Notes: generated by a model from the letters alone, not told the origin. A DNA stretch of 64,000 nucleotides from Streptomyces panaciradicis (GCF_023516615.1 NZ_JAMGBF010000046.1:1-64000); one strand, 5' to 3'. Numbered from the stretch's first letter, positions 41,438-50,200 are shown. Made by a program: numbers and translations.

Positions 41438-42816
41438 CGGTCCCCCACTTCGGCGTGCGCGGTCCCGGACAGCGTCCAGGAGGCCTCGGTGCGCCAGCGG
41501 CCCCACCAGCGTTCCAGCAGGATCGTCGCGTCGGCGCTCTCGCTGTTGCGGCACACCGCCGGGGCTCCGTCGGGGTCGCGGTAGTCGAGCGCGAGGGTGC
41601 GCTCGGCGGGCTGGGTGACGTCGACGCGGATGCGGCGCAGCAGCGTGCGGCCGGTCACCGTCCAGCGGGGCAGACCGATGTCGGCGCGGAAGCGTCCCAC
41701 GCCGAGCAGGCCCACCGCGGAGCGCTCAGCCCGGCGCGGCCAGGTGCGGCCCCGGTGTCGCAGGCGCAGGAAGACCAGCGGGGGCAGCCGCCGCAGCAGG
41801 GGTCTGGTCGACACGGCGGCGACCACTTCCAGCACGGCGCCGTCGCCCAGGTCGGCGTGCAGCCAGGCCCAACGGCGGGCGTTGCCGTGGCCGTTGATGC
41901 GGGCGGAGGCTCCGGGAGCACCGTGCAGGGTGAGCGTCCCGTCCGGGGTGGCGAACGTTCCGTCGTAGGTGGCCCGGGCGGCCGGGAGCATGTGGGTGGC
42001 GGGGAGCAGGGGGCGCCGCCAGGACCAGCGGGGGAAGGTGAACAGGGGCTCCGCCGCGGGCTGTTCGGTGAGGTTCCAGCTGAGGTCTCCGGCGCTGCCG
42101 CTGAGCCGGCCGGGGCCCGCCGTGACGTCGCCGGCCGTGAATCCGTGCGTGGGGCCGCTCCAGGGGACGGGGCCGAAGCGGGCGTGGGTGACCTTGCCCT
42201 CCGGTGGGAAGACGGCCGCCCAGCCGTGTGCCGTCGGCGCGGATCCGTCGGTGGGCGCGACCAGTTCGTGGTGCAGCCAGAGACCGGTGCCGGTGGCCGG
42301 GTCGGTCAGCGTCGTGTACCAGACCTCGGTGCGGCCGGGGCTGCCGTCCCAGCGGGGTGCGAGGAACCGGTCGCCGTCCTCGTGCCGGGGAAAGCGGAAG
42401 CTGAGCAGGAAGGGCGCGAGGCCCGTCGCGAGGGGGAAGCGGAGGGTGCCCTGTCCGATCGGTGCGCCGTCCTCGTACAGCGAGAAGGGCAGGACCGTCA
42501 TCGACCGTACCGGGTGCCGCGCGGTCACCGACTTCCAGCCGTCCAGGGTGAGGCGGCGGCCCTGCGCGGTGAACGACAGCCGGTAGGCGATGCGGCGGCC
42601 GGCGAGCGGGGAGATCTCCAACTCGCCGGTGGCGTCCGGGTCGTCGGCCAGTCCGGCGACGCGGACGCGGCCGTCGACCCGGGCCCGGACCGTGCGGTGT
42701 GGGCGCAGGACCTCCTCGGCGCGGGCGCGCAGGTCGAGGCGGATACGGCGGACGGGGCCGCCCGGGTCGAGCCGGACCGTGCCGAGCATGGTCTCCGTGA
42801 ACCGGGTGCCCCTCAC
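41434..42816 (-). CDS. Beta-rich protein of unknown function, coupled to the GMC oxidoreductase
   Basis: A 460-residue protein that I do not recognise with confidence. The first residues RGTRFTETMLGTVRL recall the FTExM.G motif that accompanies cholesterol-oxidase-type GMC proteins. The rest is rich in Trp, Gly and beta strands (DLSWNLTEQPAAEPLFTFPR, PLLPATHMLPAARATYDGTF), as in lipocalin-like AttH/CrtC-type hydratases. No signal peptide. GTGA overlaps tie it to the GntR gene before it and the GMC gene after it, so it probably acts on the same lipid substrate. Confidence 0.6.
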   Translation of the reverse strand: MRGTRFTETMLGTVRLDPGGPVRRIRLDLRARAEEVLRPHRTVRARVDGRVRVAGLADDPDATGELEISPLAGRRIAYRLSFTAQGRRLTLDGWKSVTARHPVRSMTVLPFSLYEDGAPIGQGTLRFPLATGLAPFLLSFRFPRHEDGDRFLAPRWDGSPGRTEVWYTTLTDPATGTGLWLHHELVAPTDGSAPTAHGWAAVFPPEGKVTHARFGPVPWSGPTHGFTAGDVTAGPGRLSGSAGDLSWNLTEQPAAEPLFTFPRWSWRRPLLPATHMLPAARATYDGTFATPDGTLTLHGAPGASARINGHGNARRWAWLHADLGDGAVLEVVAAVSTRPLLRRLPPLVFLRLRHRGRTWPRRAERSAVGLLGVGRFRADIGLPRWTVTGRTLLRRIRVDVTQPAERTLALDYRDPDGAPAVCRNSESADATILLERWWGRWRTEASWTLSGTAHAEVGDR

Positions 42817-43499
42817 GCCAGTCCCTCCAGCATGATCCGCTCGGTGTCCCGCAGGTAGGTGTCGGCGGCGGCGTGCGCCCTGCGGCCGTCGCCGGACACC
42901 ACCGCGTCCACCAGCGGGACGAGTCGCCGGTGGGCGGTCTCGGCGTCGGTGAAGGGCCCGCGCAGCGCGGCCCGGACGGGGAGATACGCCTTGAAGAGGG
43001 TGTTGGTCAGCAGCGCGTAGACGCGGTTGCCGGTCGCCCGGGCGAGGGCCCGGTGCACCTCGATGTCGGCGAGCTGCACCGCGTCGGCGTCGCCCGCCTC
43101 CCGTACGGCTTCCAACAGGCGGCCCAGTTCGGCGTGTTGGGAGCGGGTCGCCCGCGCGGCGGCCCGCTCGGCGATCAGGGCACCGATCGAGCGCCGTACC
43201 TCGAAGATCTCGTGGAGCCACTTCGGGTCGTGGCGGACGAGCATCGGCAGCAGGTCGGCGCCGCCCTGCCGGGCGTAGTCGAGGACCTTGGTGCCGACAC
43301 CGTGCCGGGTCTCCAGGAGCCCGGCCTGGACCAGCCGTCCGAAGGCGTGCTTGAGGGTGGTGCGGGTGACGCCGTAGCCGTCGGCCAGCCGGCGTTCCGG
43401 CGGCAGATAGCTGCCCGCGGGATGCCGGCCGGCGAGGATGTCCTCGCGCAGCCGTTCCTCGAGCACGTCCACGATCGTCTCGCGGGGCAGGGCCTCCAC
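42813..43499 (-). CDS. GntR/FadR-family (FCD) transcriptional regulator
   Basis: A 228-residue regulator. The winged helix is DVLEERLREDILAGRHPAGSYLPPERRLADGYGVTRTTLKHAFGRLVQAGLLETRHGVGTKV. The C-terminal FCD ligand domain is all-helical, with VQLADIEVHRALARATGNRV and metal-ligand type Asp/His residues. GAGGAG lies 6 bases before the GTG. It is first in the operon with the unknown and GMC genes, and a palindromic site (43520-43540) lies 21 bases upstream. It is probably an autorepressor responding to a lipid or acid. Confidence 0.9.
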   Translation of the reverse strand: MEALPRETIVDVLEERLREDILAGRHPAGSYLPPERRLADGYGVTRTTLKHAFGRLVQAGLLETRHGVGTKVLDYARQGGADLLPMLVRHDPKWLHEIFEVRRSIGALIAERAAARATRSQHAELGRLLEAVREAGDADAVQLADIEVHRALARATGNRVYALLTNTLFKAYLPVRAALRGPFTDAETAHRRLVPLVDAVVSGDGRRAHAAADTYLRDTERIMLEGLA

Positions 43500-43519
43500 G
43501 GCTGTCTCCTCACGGTGCA

Positions 43520-43540
43520 GTGGCTCAGTGGCTGAGCCAC
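43520..43540. promoter_or_regulatory. GntR-regulator operator palindrome
   Basis: Perfect inverted repeat GTGGCTCAG-TGG-CTGAGCCAC with 9-bp arms, overlapping a second palindrome AGTGGCT-G-AGCCACT (43527-43541). It sits just before the GntR-family gene and is probably its binding site. Confidence 0.65.
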
Positions 43541-43600
43541 TCAACCAAGAGGAGCGTGCGCGGGTCAATCCCCTTGCCGCCGAGCCCTGTTCACACGGGA

Positions 43601-43633
43601 GTGGGCGGCCGGCCGCCTGCACCGACCGCCCAC
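43601..43633 (-). terminator. Possible terminator of the FAD dehydrogenase gene
   Basis: GTGGGCGG pairs with CCGCCCAC (8 bp), and the inner GGCGGCCGGCCGCC is a second palindrome. It begins 15 bases after the stop at 43648. No T tract. Confidence 0.4.
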
Positions 43634-43647
43634 GACGTCTTCGCCGG

Positions 43648-45318
43648 TCAGGCCGACTGCGCGGCCGCCGCCCGGCCGGCCGCCCGGCCGGAGAAGAGGC
43701 AGCCGCCGAGGAAGGTGCCCTCCAGGGCGTTGTAGCCGTGCACCCCGCCGCCGCCGAAGCCGGCGACCTCACCGGCCGCGTACAGGCCGTCGACGGGGGT
43801 GCCGTCGGTGCCGAGCGCGCGGGAGTCGAGGTCGGTCTGGATGCCGCCGAGGGTCTTGCGGGTCAGGATGTGCAGCTTGACGCCGATCAGAGGGCCGGCG
43901 GCGGGGTCGAGGATGCGGTGCGGGGTGGCGACGCGGCCGAGGCGGTCGCCGATGTAGCGGCGGGCGTTGCGGATGCCCTGGATCTGGGCGTCCTTGCTGT
44001 AGGAGTTGGCCAGTTGCAGGTCGCGGGCCTCGATCTGGCGGCGCAGCTCGGCCGCGTCGAGGAGCGGCTTGTCCGTCAGGTCGTTCATCTTCGCCACCAG
44101 CTGCTCCAGGTTCGGGGCGGTCACGAAGTCGGCGCCCTTGCGCAGGAAGGCGTCGACCGGGCCCGGGACGCCCTTGCCGAGGCGGTTCCTCAGGACGGCC
44201 GCCCGGTCCTTGGCGGTGATGTCGGGGTTCTGCTCGGAGCCGGAGAGCGCGAACTCCTTCTCGATGATCTTCTGGGTGAGCACGAACCAGGAGTGGTCGT
44301 GGCCGGCGAGGTCCTCGGTGGTGCGCAGGTGCCTGAGGGTGCTGAGGGTGTCGTAGCCCGGCAGGCACGGGTCCGGCAGGCGGCGGCCGAGCGCGTCGAA
44401 CCACATCGAGGACGGCCCGGGCAGGATGCGGATGCCGTGACCGGGCCAGATCGGGTCCCAGTTGCGCAGGCCCTCGGTGTAGTGCCACATGCGGTCGCGG
44501 TTGACCAGGCGGACGCCCGCCTCGGCGCTGATGTCGAGCATGCGGCCGTCGACGTAGGCGGGCACGCCGGTGACCATCTCGGCGGGCGGGGTGCCCAGGC
44601 GCTCGGGCCAGTAGCGGCGCACGATGTCGTGGTTGGCGCCGATGCCGCCGGTGGTGACGACGACGGCCTGGGCGGTGAGTTCGAAGTCGCCGATCCGGTC
44701 GCGGTTGGAGGCGACGCCGCGGGCGGAGCGGTCCTCGGCGAGCACCGTGCCGCGCACTCCGCGGGCGGCGCCGCCCTCGACGACGAGCTCGTCGACCTGG
44801 TGGCGGTGGTGGAAGGTGAGCAGCCCGTCGCGGGCGGCCCGCCGGGCGGAGTCCACGAAGGGCTCGACCACACCGGTGCCGGTGCCCCAGCTGACGTGGA
44901 AGCGGGGCACGGAGTTGCCGTGCCCGTCGGCGCGCAGGTCGCCGCGCTCGGCCCAGCCGACCGTCGGCAGCAGCTTGATGCCGTGCCCGTCCAGCCAGGA
45001 CCGCTTCTCCCCCGCCGCCCACTCGACGTAGGCGCGCGCCCAGCGCACCGCCCAGGAGTCCTCGTCGGCCACCCGGTCGAACCGTGCGCTTCCCTGCCAG
45101 TCGCTCCAGGCGAGGTCGAAGGAGTCCTTGATGCCCAGCCGGCGCTGCTCCGGGGAGTCGACGAGGAAGAGACCGCCGAAGGACCAGAACGCCTGGCCGC
45201 CGAGGTTGGCGGCGTTCTCCTGGTCGACCAGGGCGACGCGCCGCCCCTTGCTGGTGAGTTCGTGCGCGGCGACCAGGCCCGCGAGGCCCGCTCCGACGAC
45301 GATGACGTCCGCATCCAT
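43648..45318 (-). CDS. FAD-binding dehydrogenase (KstD/fumarate reductase-like)
   Basis: A 556-residue flavoprotein. The N-terminal FAD motif is DVIVVGAGLAGLVAAHELTSKGRRVALVDQE, then GGQAFWSFGGLFLVDSPEQRR. VVTTGGIGANHDIVRRYWPE and GLYAAGEVAGFGGGGVHGYNALEGTFLGGCLFSGRAAG complete it. The fold is that of 3-ketosteroid dehydrogenases and flavocytochrome fumarate reductases. The N-terminus is at the FAD strand, and ATG 45318 is preceded by AAAGGGAACG. It lies 17 bases after the TetR gene on the same strand. Substrate unknown, perhaps a steroid or cyclic ketone. Confidence 0.87.
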   Translation of the reverse strand: MDADVIVVGAGLAGLVAAHELTSKGRRVALVDQENAANLGGQAFWSFGGLFLVDSPEQRRLGIKDSFDLAWSDWQGSARFDRVADEDSWAVRWARAYVEWAAGEKRSWLDGHGIKLLPTVGWAERGDLRADGHGNSVPRFHVSWGTGTGVVEPFVDSARRAARDGLLTFHHRHQVDELVVEGGAARGVRGTVLAEDRSARGVASNRDRIGDFELTAQAVVVTTGGIGANHDIVRRYWPERLGTPPAEMVTGVPAYVDGRMLDISAEAGVRLVNRDRMWHYTEGLRNWDPIWPGHGIRILPGPSSMWFDALGRRLPDPCLPGYDTLSTLRHLRTTEDLAGHDHSWFVLTQKIIEKEFALSGSEQNPDITAKDRAAVLRNRLGKGVPGPVDAFLRKGADFVTAPNLEQLVAKMNDLTDKPLLDAAELRRQIEARDLQLANSYSKDAQIQGIRNARRYIGDRLGRVATPHRILDPAAGPLIGVKLHILTRKTLGGIQTDLDSRALGTDGTPVDGLYAAGEVAGFGGGGVHGYNALEGTFLGGCLFSGRAAGRAAAAQSA

Positions 45319-45335
45319 GGCGACCGTTCCCTTTC

Positions 45336-45971
45336 TCAGTGGGCTCGTGGGGAGCTGCCGCTGCCGTCGGTCAGCAGGGCGGTGAGCAGTTGCTTGAGCC
45401 AGACACGGGCGTGTTCGACGTCCTTGTCCAGCAGGAGCTGGGTGGTGACTCCGTCGTAGGCGGCGACCACGGCGTGCGCCGCGCCGTCGATGTCGCCGAG
45501 CACGGCGGGCGGCGGGGTGAAGCCCCGGGCACGGGCGAGCCGGTCCGCGATCGCGCCGCGCAGCCTCGCCCGGTGCTCCAGCAGGGTCTCGGCCACCTTC
45601 GGCTCGCGGGCCGCGTGCACCAGGAAGTCGGTCTTCACCAGGAGCCAGTCGAGGTCGAGGAGCAGCACCTCGGTGACACGGTCCACGGCCGCGGGCACGT
45701 CCAGGTCGGGGCCGTCCAGGGCGAGGGCGCCGGAGACCTGCTCGGCGATCAGGTCGGCGCGCTGCCGGTAGAGGGCGAAGAACAGCCCGTCCAGGCTGTC
45801 GAAGTTGGAGTAGAAGGCGCCCCGGCTGTAGCCGGCGGCCTCGCAGACCTCCTCGATCGAGACCCGCCCGAAGCCCTTGGCCGCGAACACCTGGAACGCG
45901 GCGTCGAGCAGGTTCGCGCGGGTGCGCACCCGGCGCCTGGTCACGCGTCGCGTGGTCTCCTCGGTCTCCAA
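45336..45971 (-). CDS. TetR-family regulator of the FAD dehydrogenase
   Basis: A 211-residue repressor starting at TTG 45971 with GGAGG 7 bases upstream. The HTH is RTRANLLDAAFQVFAAKGFGRVSIEEVCEAAGYSRGAFYSNFDSLDGLFFAL. A helical ligand domain follows. It is the first gene of an operon with the FAD dehydrogenase and diverges from alkB. Three copies of a TGTATC/GATACA site lie 27-49 bases upstream. Confidence 0.9.
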   Translation of the reverse strand: METEETTRRVTRRRVRTRANLLDAAFQVFAAKGFGRVSIEEVCEAAGYSRGAFYSNFDSLDGLFFALYRQRADLIAEQVSGALALDGPDLDVPAAVDRVTEVLLLDLDWLLVKTDFLVHAAREPKVAETLLEHRARLRGAIADRLARARGFTPPPAVLGDIDGAAHAVVAAYDGVTTQLLLDKDVEHARVWLKQLLTALLTDGSGSSPRAH

Positions 45972-45987
45972 TGGCCCGCCTCCGTTC

Positions 45988-46020
45988 GATACGGGAATGT
46001 ATCCGATACACAGATGTATC
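45988..46020. promoter_or_regulatory. TetR operator array
   Basis: GATAC, then TGTATC-C-GATACA (perfect 6-bp arms) followed by CAGA and TGTATC, so GATACA-CAGA-TGTATC is a second inverted repeat. It lies between the divergent TetR and alkB genes in a short A/T-rich stretch, and could control both. Confidence 0.65.
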
Positions 46021-46080
46021 GAAAGACGTGCGCCCACATTTGAGGGGAACGTATTTTCGAATCGGGAGTACGCTGAATCC

Positions 46081-46707
46081 ATGACCACGCACCTCCAGGG
46101 CTCGCTCTTCGACCAGACCGACCAGCTGCGCCTCGGTCCCCTCGACGAGGTGCGCCGGACGTGGCTCGGGTCCGGCGCCTGGATCGACGTGCTGCCCGGG
46201 TGGCTGAGCGGTTCGGACGAGCTGTTCGAACGGCTGGCCGCCGAGGTGCCCTGGCGGGCCGAGCGGCGCCAGATGTACGACCAGGTCGTGGACGTGCCCC
46301 GGCTGCTGGCGTTCTACGGCGCGGACGACCCGCTGCCGCACCCGGTGCTGGACGAGGCCCGCGCGGCCCTGAGCGCGCACTACGGCGAGGAGCTCGGCGA
46401 GCCGTTCACCACGGCCGGCCTGTGCCACTACCGCGACGGCCGGGACAGCGTGGCCTGGCACGGCGACCGGATCGGCCGGGGCGCGCGGCAGGACACCATG
46501 GTGGCCATCCTCTCCGTGGGTGCCCCGCGTGACCTGCTGCTGCGGCCGGTGCGCGGGGGCGAGACCGTGCGGCGGCCGCTGGGGCACGGCGACCTGATCG
46601 TGATGGGCGGCTCCTGCCAGCGGACCTGGGAGCACTGCGTCCCCAAGAGCACACGGGCCGCGGGGCCGCGCATCAGCGTCCAGTTCCGCCCGCACGGCGT
46701 GCGCTGA
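46081..46707 (+). CDS. alkB: AlkB-type 2-oxoglutarate/Fe(II) dioxygenase
   Basis: A 208-residue protein of the AlkB family, which repairs alkylated bases by oxidative demethylation. Metal ligands His127 and Asp129 (VAWHGDRIG) and His185 (TWEHCVPK), and the 2-oxoglutarate Arg pair R197...R203 (PRISVQFRP), are all present. ATG 46081 is the first base of a coding start with no good ribosome-binding site. It diverges from the TetR gene and ends at a strong hairpin. It is likely a stand-alone repair enzyme, possibly co-controlled by the operator at 45988. Confidence 0.9.
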   Translation: MTTHLQGSLFDQTDQLRLGPLDEVRRTWLGSGAWIDVLPGWLSGSDELFERLAAEVPWRAERRQMYDQVVDVPRLLAFYGADDPLPHPVLDEARAALSAHYGEELGEPFTTAGLCHYRDGRDSVAWHGDRIGRGARQDTMVAILSVGAPRDLLLRPVRGGETVRRPLGHGDLIVMGGSCQRTWEHCVPKSTRAAGPRISVQFRPHGVR

Positions 46708-46739
46708 GGCGGAGAGGCGGCCGCTTCGGGCGCACGCGG

Positions 46740-46774
46740 GGGCGGCCTCCGGCGGACGGTGCCGGAGGCCGCCC
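46740..46774 (+). terminator. Terminator hairpin after alkB
   Basis: A 14-bp perfect stem (46740-46753 with 46761-46774) with a 7-base loop. It starts 33 bases after the alkB stop. It is followed by TTCC, not a T run. Confidence 0.7.
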
Positions 46775-46884
46775 TTCCTCCGGCGTGGGCCCCGGACGAG
46801 GTTGGCGCGGACCCGACGCCTCCACTCCCGCCCCGGTCTGCTTTGCTGATCCCGTCGGACAGCAGCGGAGGACGTGGGGCGGTC

Positions 46885-47631
46885 ATGCGGGCAGACGTAC
46901 GGCAAGTCGCCGACGGCATTCATCTGGTGCACGGCAGCAACACCAACTGGGTCATCCTCACCGAGGGCGACGAACTCACCCTGGTCGACACCGGCTACCT
47001 CGGCGACCGGCAGCAGGTCCTCGCCTCCCTCACGGCGGTGGGCGGCTCGCCGGAGGCGGTCGCGGCGGTGCTCGTCACCCACGCCCACAACGACCATCTG
47101 GGCTCGGCCGAGTACCTGCGCTGCACCTACGGCACGCCCGTCTACCTGCACCCGGCCGAAGTACCGCACGCCCGCCGGGAGTTCCTGCACCAGGTGACCG
47201 TCGGCCAGGCGGCCCGCAACAGCTGGCGGCCCGGTGTGCTGCCGTGGGCGCTGCACGCCCTGCGCTCCGGCGGTATGACCGACGTCCCGGTCGCCGCCCC
47301 CGAGTCGTTCCCGGCGCCGGGCGCCCTGGACCTGCCCGGCCGGCCGGTCCCGGTGCACACACCCGGCCACACCGACGGTCACGTGGTCTTCCATCTGCCG
47401 CACGCCGGCGTGGTGATCGCCGGTGACGCGATCGCCACCGCCCATCCCACCTCGCGTCTGAGCGGACCTCATCTGCTGCCCGACATGTTCCAGCACGAGC
47501 GCGCCCGGGCCGTCGCCTCCCTCGACGTCATCGCCGCGCTGGAGGGCGATCTGCTGTTGCCCGGTCACGGTCCGGAGCACCGCGGTCCGATCCGTGAAGC
47601 GGCACTTCAGGCCAAGGAGCGTGCCCTCTAA
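46885..47631 (+). CDS. MBL-fold metallo-hydrolase
   Basis: A 248-residue metallo-beta-lactamase-fold protein. The zinc site is VTHAHNDHLGSAEYL (HxHxDH), with VHTPGHTDGHVVFHL and VVIAGDAIAT supplying the further His and Asp, and LLLPGHGPEH the last His. The substrate is unknown; the family includes glyoxalase II, lactonases and thioester hydrolases. ATG 46885 matches the family start (MRADVRQVADGIHLVHGS). 40 bases before the DUF4032 gene, so the two may be co-transcribed. Confidence 0.9.
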   Translation: MRADVRQVADGIHLVHGSNTNWVILTEGDELTLVDTGYLGDRQQVLASLTAVGGSPEAVAAVLVTHAHNDHLGSAEYLRCTYGTPVYLHPAEVPHARREFLHQVTVGQAARNSWRPGVLPWALHALRSGGMTDVPVAAPESFPAPGALDLPGRPVPVHTPGHTDGHVVFHLPHAGVVIAGDAIATAHPTSRLSGPHLLPDMFQHERARAVASLDVIAALEGDLLLPGHGPEHRGPIREAALQAKERAL

Positions 47632-47671
47632 GGTGAGGTGACGATCACGGCGAGGCGAGGACAGGCGACCC

Positions 47672-48907
47672 ATGGCACTGCAGATCAGCGCGACGAACCC
47701 GGAGCACCCCGCGCTCCTGCTGGAACTGCCGTGGCACCTGCCCCTGGAGGAGTGGCCGGAAAGGTACCTCGTGCCGCTGCCGCGCGGCATCTCCCGGCAC
47801 GTGGTGCGCTACGCCCAGGCCGGGGACGAGGTGATCGCCGTCAAGGAACTCGCCGAACGGCCCGCGCTGCGCGAGTACGAGCTGCTGCGCGACCTGGACC
47901 GGCTCGGCATCCCCTCGGTCGACCCGCTGGCCGTGGTCACCGGCCGCATCGACGCCGAAGGCGACCCGCTGGAGCCGGTGCTGATCACCCGTCACCTGCG
48001 CGGCTCCCAGCCCTACCGCTCGATGTTCGAGACGACCATGCGCCCGGCCACCATGCACCGCCTCATGGACGCCCTCGCCGTGCTGCTGGTCCGCCTGCAC
48101 CTGGCGGGCTTCGCCTGGGGCGACTGCTCCCTGTCCAACACCCTCTTCCGGCGCGACGCCGGCGCCTACGCCGCCTACCTGGTCGACGCCGAGACCGGCG
48201 ACCTGCACCCCCGGCTGAGCACCGGGCAGCGCGAGTACGACCTCGACCTCGCCCGGGTCAACATCAGCGGCGAGCTGCTGGACCTGGAGGCGTCCGGCGC
48301 GCTGCACCCCTCGGTGGACCCGATCGAGTTCGGCATGGAGATCTGCGCCCGCTACCGCGGCCTGTGGGACGAGCTGACCCGCACCTCCGTGTATCCGGCC
48401 GGCAAGTACCACTACATCGAGCGCCGGATCCGCCGGCTGAACGAGCTCGGCTTCGACGTGGCCGAGATGCAGATCCAGCACTCCTCCAACGGCGACACGG
48501 TCACGTTCGTGCCCAAGGTCGTCGACGCCGGCCACCACCAGCGCCAGCTGCTGCGCCTGACCGGCCTGGACACCGAGGAGAACCAGGCCCGGCGGCTGCT
48601 GAACGACCTGGAGAGCTGGATGGCCACCCAGGACGACTACGCCCCGGGCGACCCCCTCGCCGCCCGCCCCGAGGTGCTGGCCCACCGCTGGGTGCGGGAC
48701 GTCTTCCGGCCCACCGTGCGCGCCGTGCCGCTCGAACTGCGCGGCTCCATGGACGCGGCGGAGATCTACCACGAGCTGCTGGAGCACCGCTGGTACCTGT
48801 CCGAGCGGGCGCAGCAGGACATAGGGCTGGACACGGCGGTCGAGGACTACATCACGAACATCCTCCCCAAGGCACGCGAGACGCTGCAGCCCACGACCGC
48901 CGAGTGA
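47672..48907 (+). CDS. DUF4032 / kinase-like protein
   Basis: A 411-residue protein. The N-terminal part is a protein-kinase-like (lipopolysaccharide kinase/Kdo kinase-type) fold: VIAVKELAERPALREYELLRDL with a Lys-Glu pair, then HLAGFAWGDCSLSNTLF as the catalytic loop and YLVDAETGDLHP as the metal motif. The C-terminal part is the DUF4032 domain (YHYIERRIRRLNELGFDVAEMQIQ). The function is unknown; the kinase residues look active. It follows the MBL gene by 40 bases and is convergent with the universal stress gene. Confidence 0.82.
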   Translation: MALQISATNPEHPALLLELPWHLPLEEWPERYLVPLPRGISRHVVRYAQAGDEVIAVKELAERPALREYELLRDLDRLGIPSVDPLAVVTGRIDAEGDPLEPVLITRHLRGSQPYRSMFETTMRPATMHRLMDALAVLLVRLHLAGFAWGDCSLSNTLFRRDAGAYAAYLVDAETGDLHPRLSTGQREYDLDLARVNISGELLDLEASGALHPSVDPIEFGMEICARYRGLWDELTRTSVYPAGKYHYIERRIRRLNELGFDVAEMQIQHSSNGDTVTFVPKVVDAGHHQRQLLRLTGLDTEENQARRLLNDLESWMATQDDYAPGDPLAARPEVLAHRWVRDVFRPTVRAVPLELRGSMDAAEIYHELLEHRWYLSERAQQDIGLDTAVEDYITNILPKARETLQPTTAE

Positions 48908-48909
48908 GC

Positions 48910-49782
48910 TCAGGCGTGCGGGACGACGGCCACCGGGCAATCCGCGTGATGCAGCACCCCGTGCGCCACCGAGCCGATCCGGGCGCCCACGGCCGTACGG
49001 TGCGCCCGCCGACCGACGACCATCAGCTGGGCGCGCGCCGCCACCGACAGCAGCACCTGCCCGGCGCTGCCCATCTCCACGTGCTCCACGACGGCCACGT
49101 CCGGGTAGCGCTCCCGCCACGGCCGCAGGGCCGCCGACAGGGCCTTCTTCTCGAACGGCTCCAGTCCGCCGGCCTGGTCGAGGATCTGCATGGAACCGGG
49201 GCTGTAGGCGAACACCGGCGGCAGCGTCCAGGCCCGTACCGCGCGCACCGAGGCCCCTCGGGCGTGCGCCGTCTCGAAGGCGAACCGCAGCGCCTCGGCG
49301 CTGTCCTCGGGGTCGCCCTGCTGGCCGACGACGATCTCCCGCCCGGCCGCCTCGGCCGAGGGCCGGTCCCCGGCGCGCACCAGCACCACCGGCCGTCTCG
49401 CCTCGGCGATCACCTGCTGTCCCACGGAGCCGAGCAGGAAGCCGACGACCGGGCCGTGCCCGCGTGAGCCGAGGACCAGCATCTCGGCCTCCGACCCGGC
49501 ACCGACCAGCGTGTCGACGGTGTCCCCCTCCAGCACGTCGGTGATCACCTCCAGGCCGGAGTGCCGGGCCTCGACGGCCCGGGCCGCGTCGGCCACCGCG
49601 CCCTTCACCCATCCCGCCTGCGTCTCCCGGTCGCCGGCGTCGATCGCCTCGTACGGCTGGAACCGCCAGGCCTGCACCACCCGCAGGGCGAGGTTCCGGC
49701 GGACGGCCTCCCGGGCCGCCCACTCCAGCGCGGCGAGGCTCTCCTCGGTTCCGTCGACCCCGGCGGTGATCGGACGCGTCAT
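48910..49782 (-). CDS. Universal stress protein, two tandem UspA domains
   Basis: A 290-residue protein with two UspA domains (about 1-145 and 150-290). The first has ITAGVDGTEESLAALEWAAR and VLGSRGHGPVVGFLLGSVGQ, and the second VVGRRAHRTAVGARIGSVAH, the ATP-binding G-2X-G-9X-G(S/T) type. ATG 49782 has GGGAGG 7 bases upstream and is preferred over a start 27 bases earlier. Divergent from the VOC gene across 61 bases. It probably binds ATP during stress or dormancy. Confidence 0.9.
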   Translation of the reverse strand: MTRPITAGVDGTEESLAALEWAAREAVRRNLALRVVQAWRFQPYEAIDAGDRETQAGWVKGAVADAARAVEARHSGLEVITDVLEGDTVDTLVGAGSEAEMLVLGSRGHGPVVGFLLGSVGQQVIAEARRPVVLVRAGDRPSAEAAGREIVVGQQGDPEDSAEALRFAFETAHARGASVRAVRAWTLPPVFAYSPGSMQILDQAGGLEPFEKKALSAALRPWRERYPDVAVVEHVEMGSAGQVLLSVAARAQLMVVGRRAHRTAVGARIGSVAHGVLHHADCPVAVVPHA

Positions 49783-49843
49783 GCGGTTGCCTCCCAGTGT
49801 CGTGCTCACGTCGGTCGGAGCCAGTCTTCACTACACTGTGCCC

Positions 49844-50200
49844 GTGATCTTGGAATGGGAACAGGTGATCGTGGACGCCGCCGATCCCGTGGCTCTGGGC
49901 CGCTGGTGGGCCGAGGCGCTGGGCTGGGTCGTGGTCGACGAGTCGCCCGACGAGTACGAGATCCGGCCCGCGAAGGACCGGCTGCCGGGGCTGCTGTTCG
50001 GCCGCTCCACCGACCCGAAGACCGTCAAGAACCGCCTCCACCTCGACTTCCGTCCCGAGGACCAGGAGGCCGAGGTGGCCCGGCTGCTGGCGCTGGGCGC
50101 GCGGCACGCGGACGTCGGGCAGACGGGCGACGAGCCGTGGGTGGTGCTCGCCGACCCCGAGGGCAACGAGTTCTGCGTGCTGGGGCCGAGGCGCGGCTGA
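49844..50200 (+). CDS. VOC/glyoxalase-like protein
   Basis: A 118-residue VOC-superfamily protein (VILEWEQVIVDAADPVALGRWWAEALGWVV; then ADVGQTGDEPWVVLADPEGNEFCVLGPRR). The LADPEGNEFCV motif is typical of glyoxalase-like domains, and Glu residues are available for metal. GTG 49844 lies 6 bases after TACACT with no ribosome-binding site, so a leaderless mRNA is possible. A second GTG at 49838 is an alternative. Function unknown. Confidence 0.82.
   Translation: MILEWEQVIVDAADPVALGRWWAEALGWVVVDESPDEYEIRPAKDRLPGLLFGRSTDPKTVKNRLHLDFRPEDQEAEVARLLALGARHADVGQTGDEPWVVLADPEGNEFCVLGPRRG

Noticed and set aside
43648..47790. A single 1380-codon minus-strand frame
   Set aside because: Only the part up to 45318 is the FAD dehydrogenase. 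The rest runs antisense through the TetR (other frame), AlkB and MBL genes without motifs.
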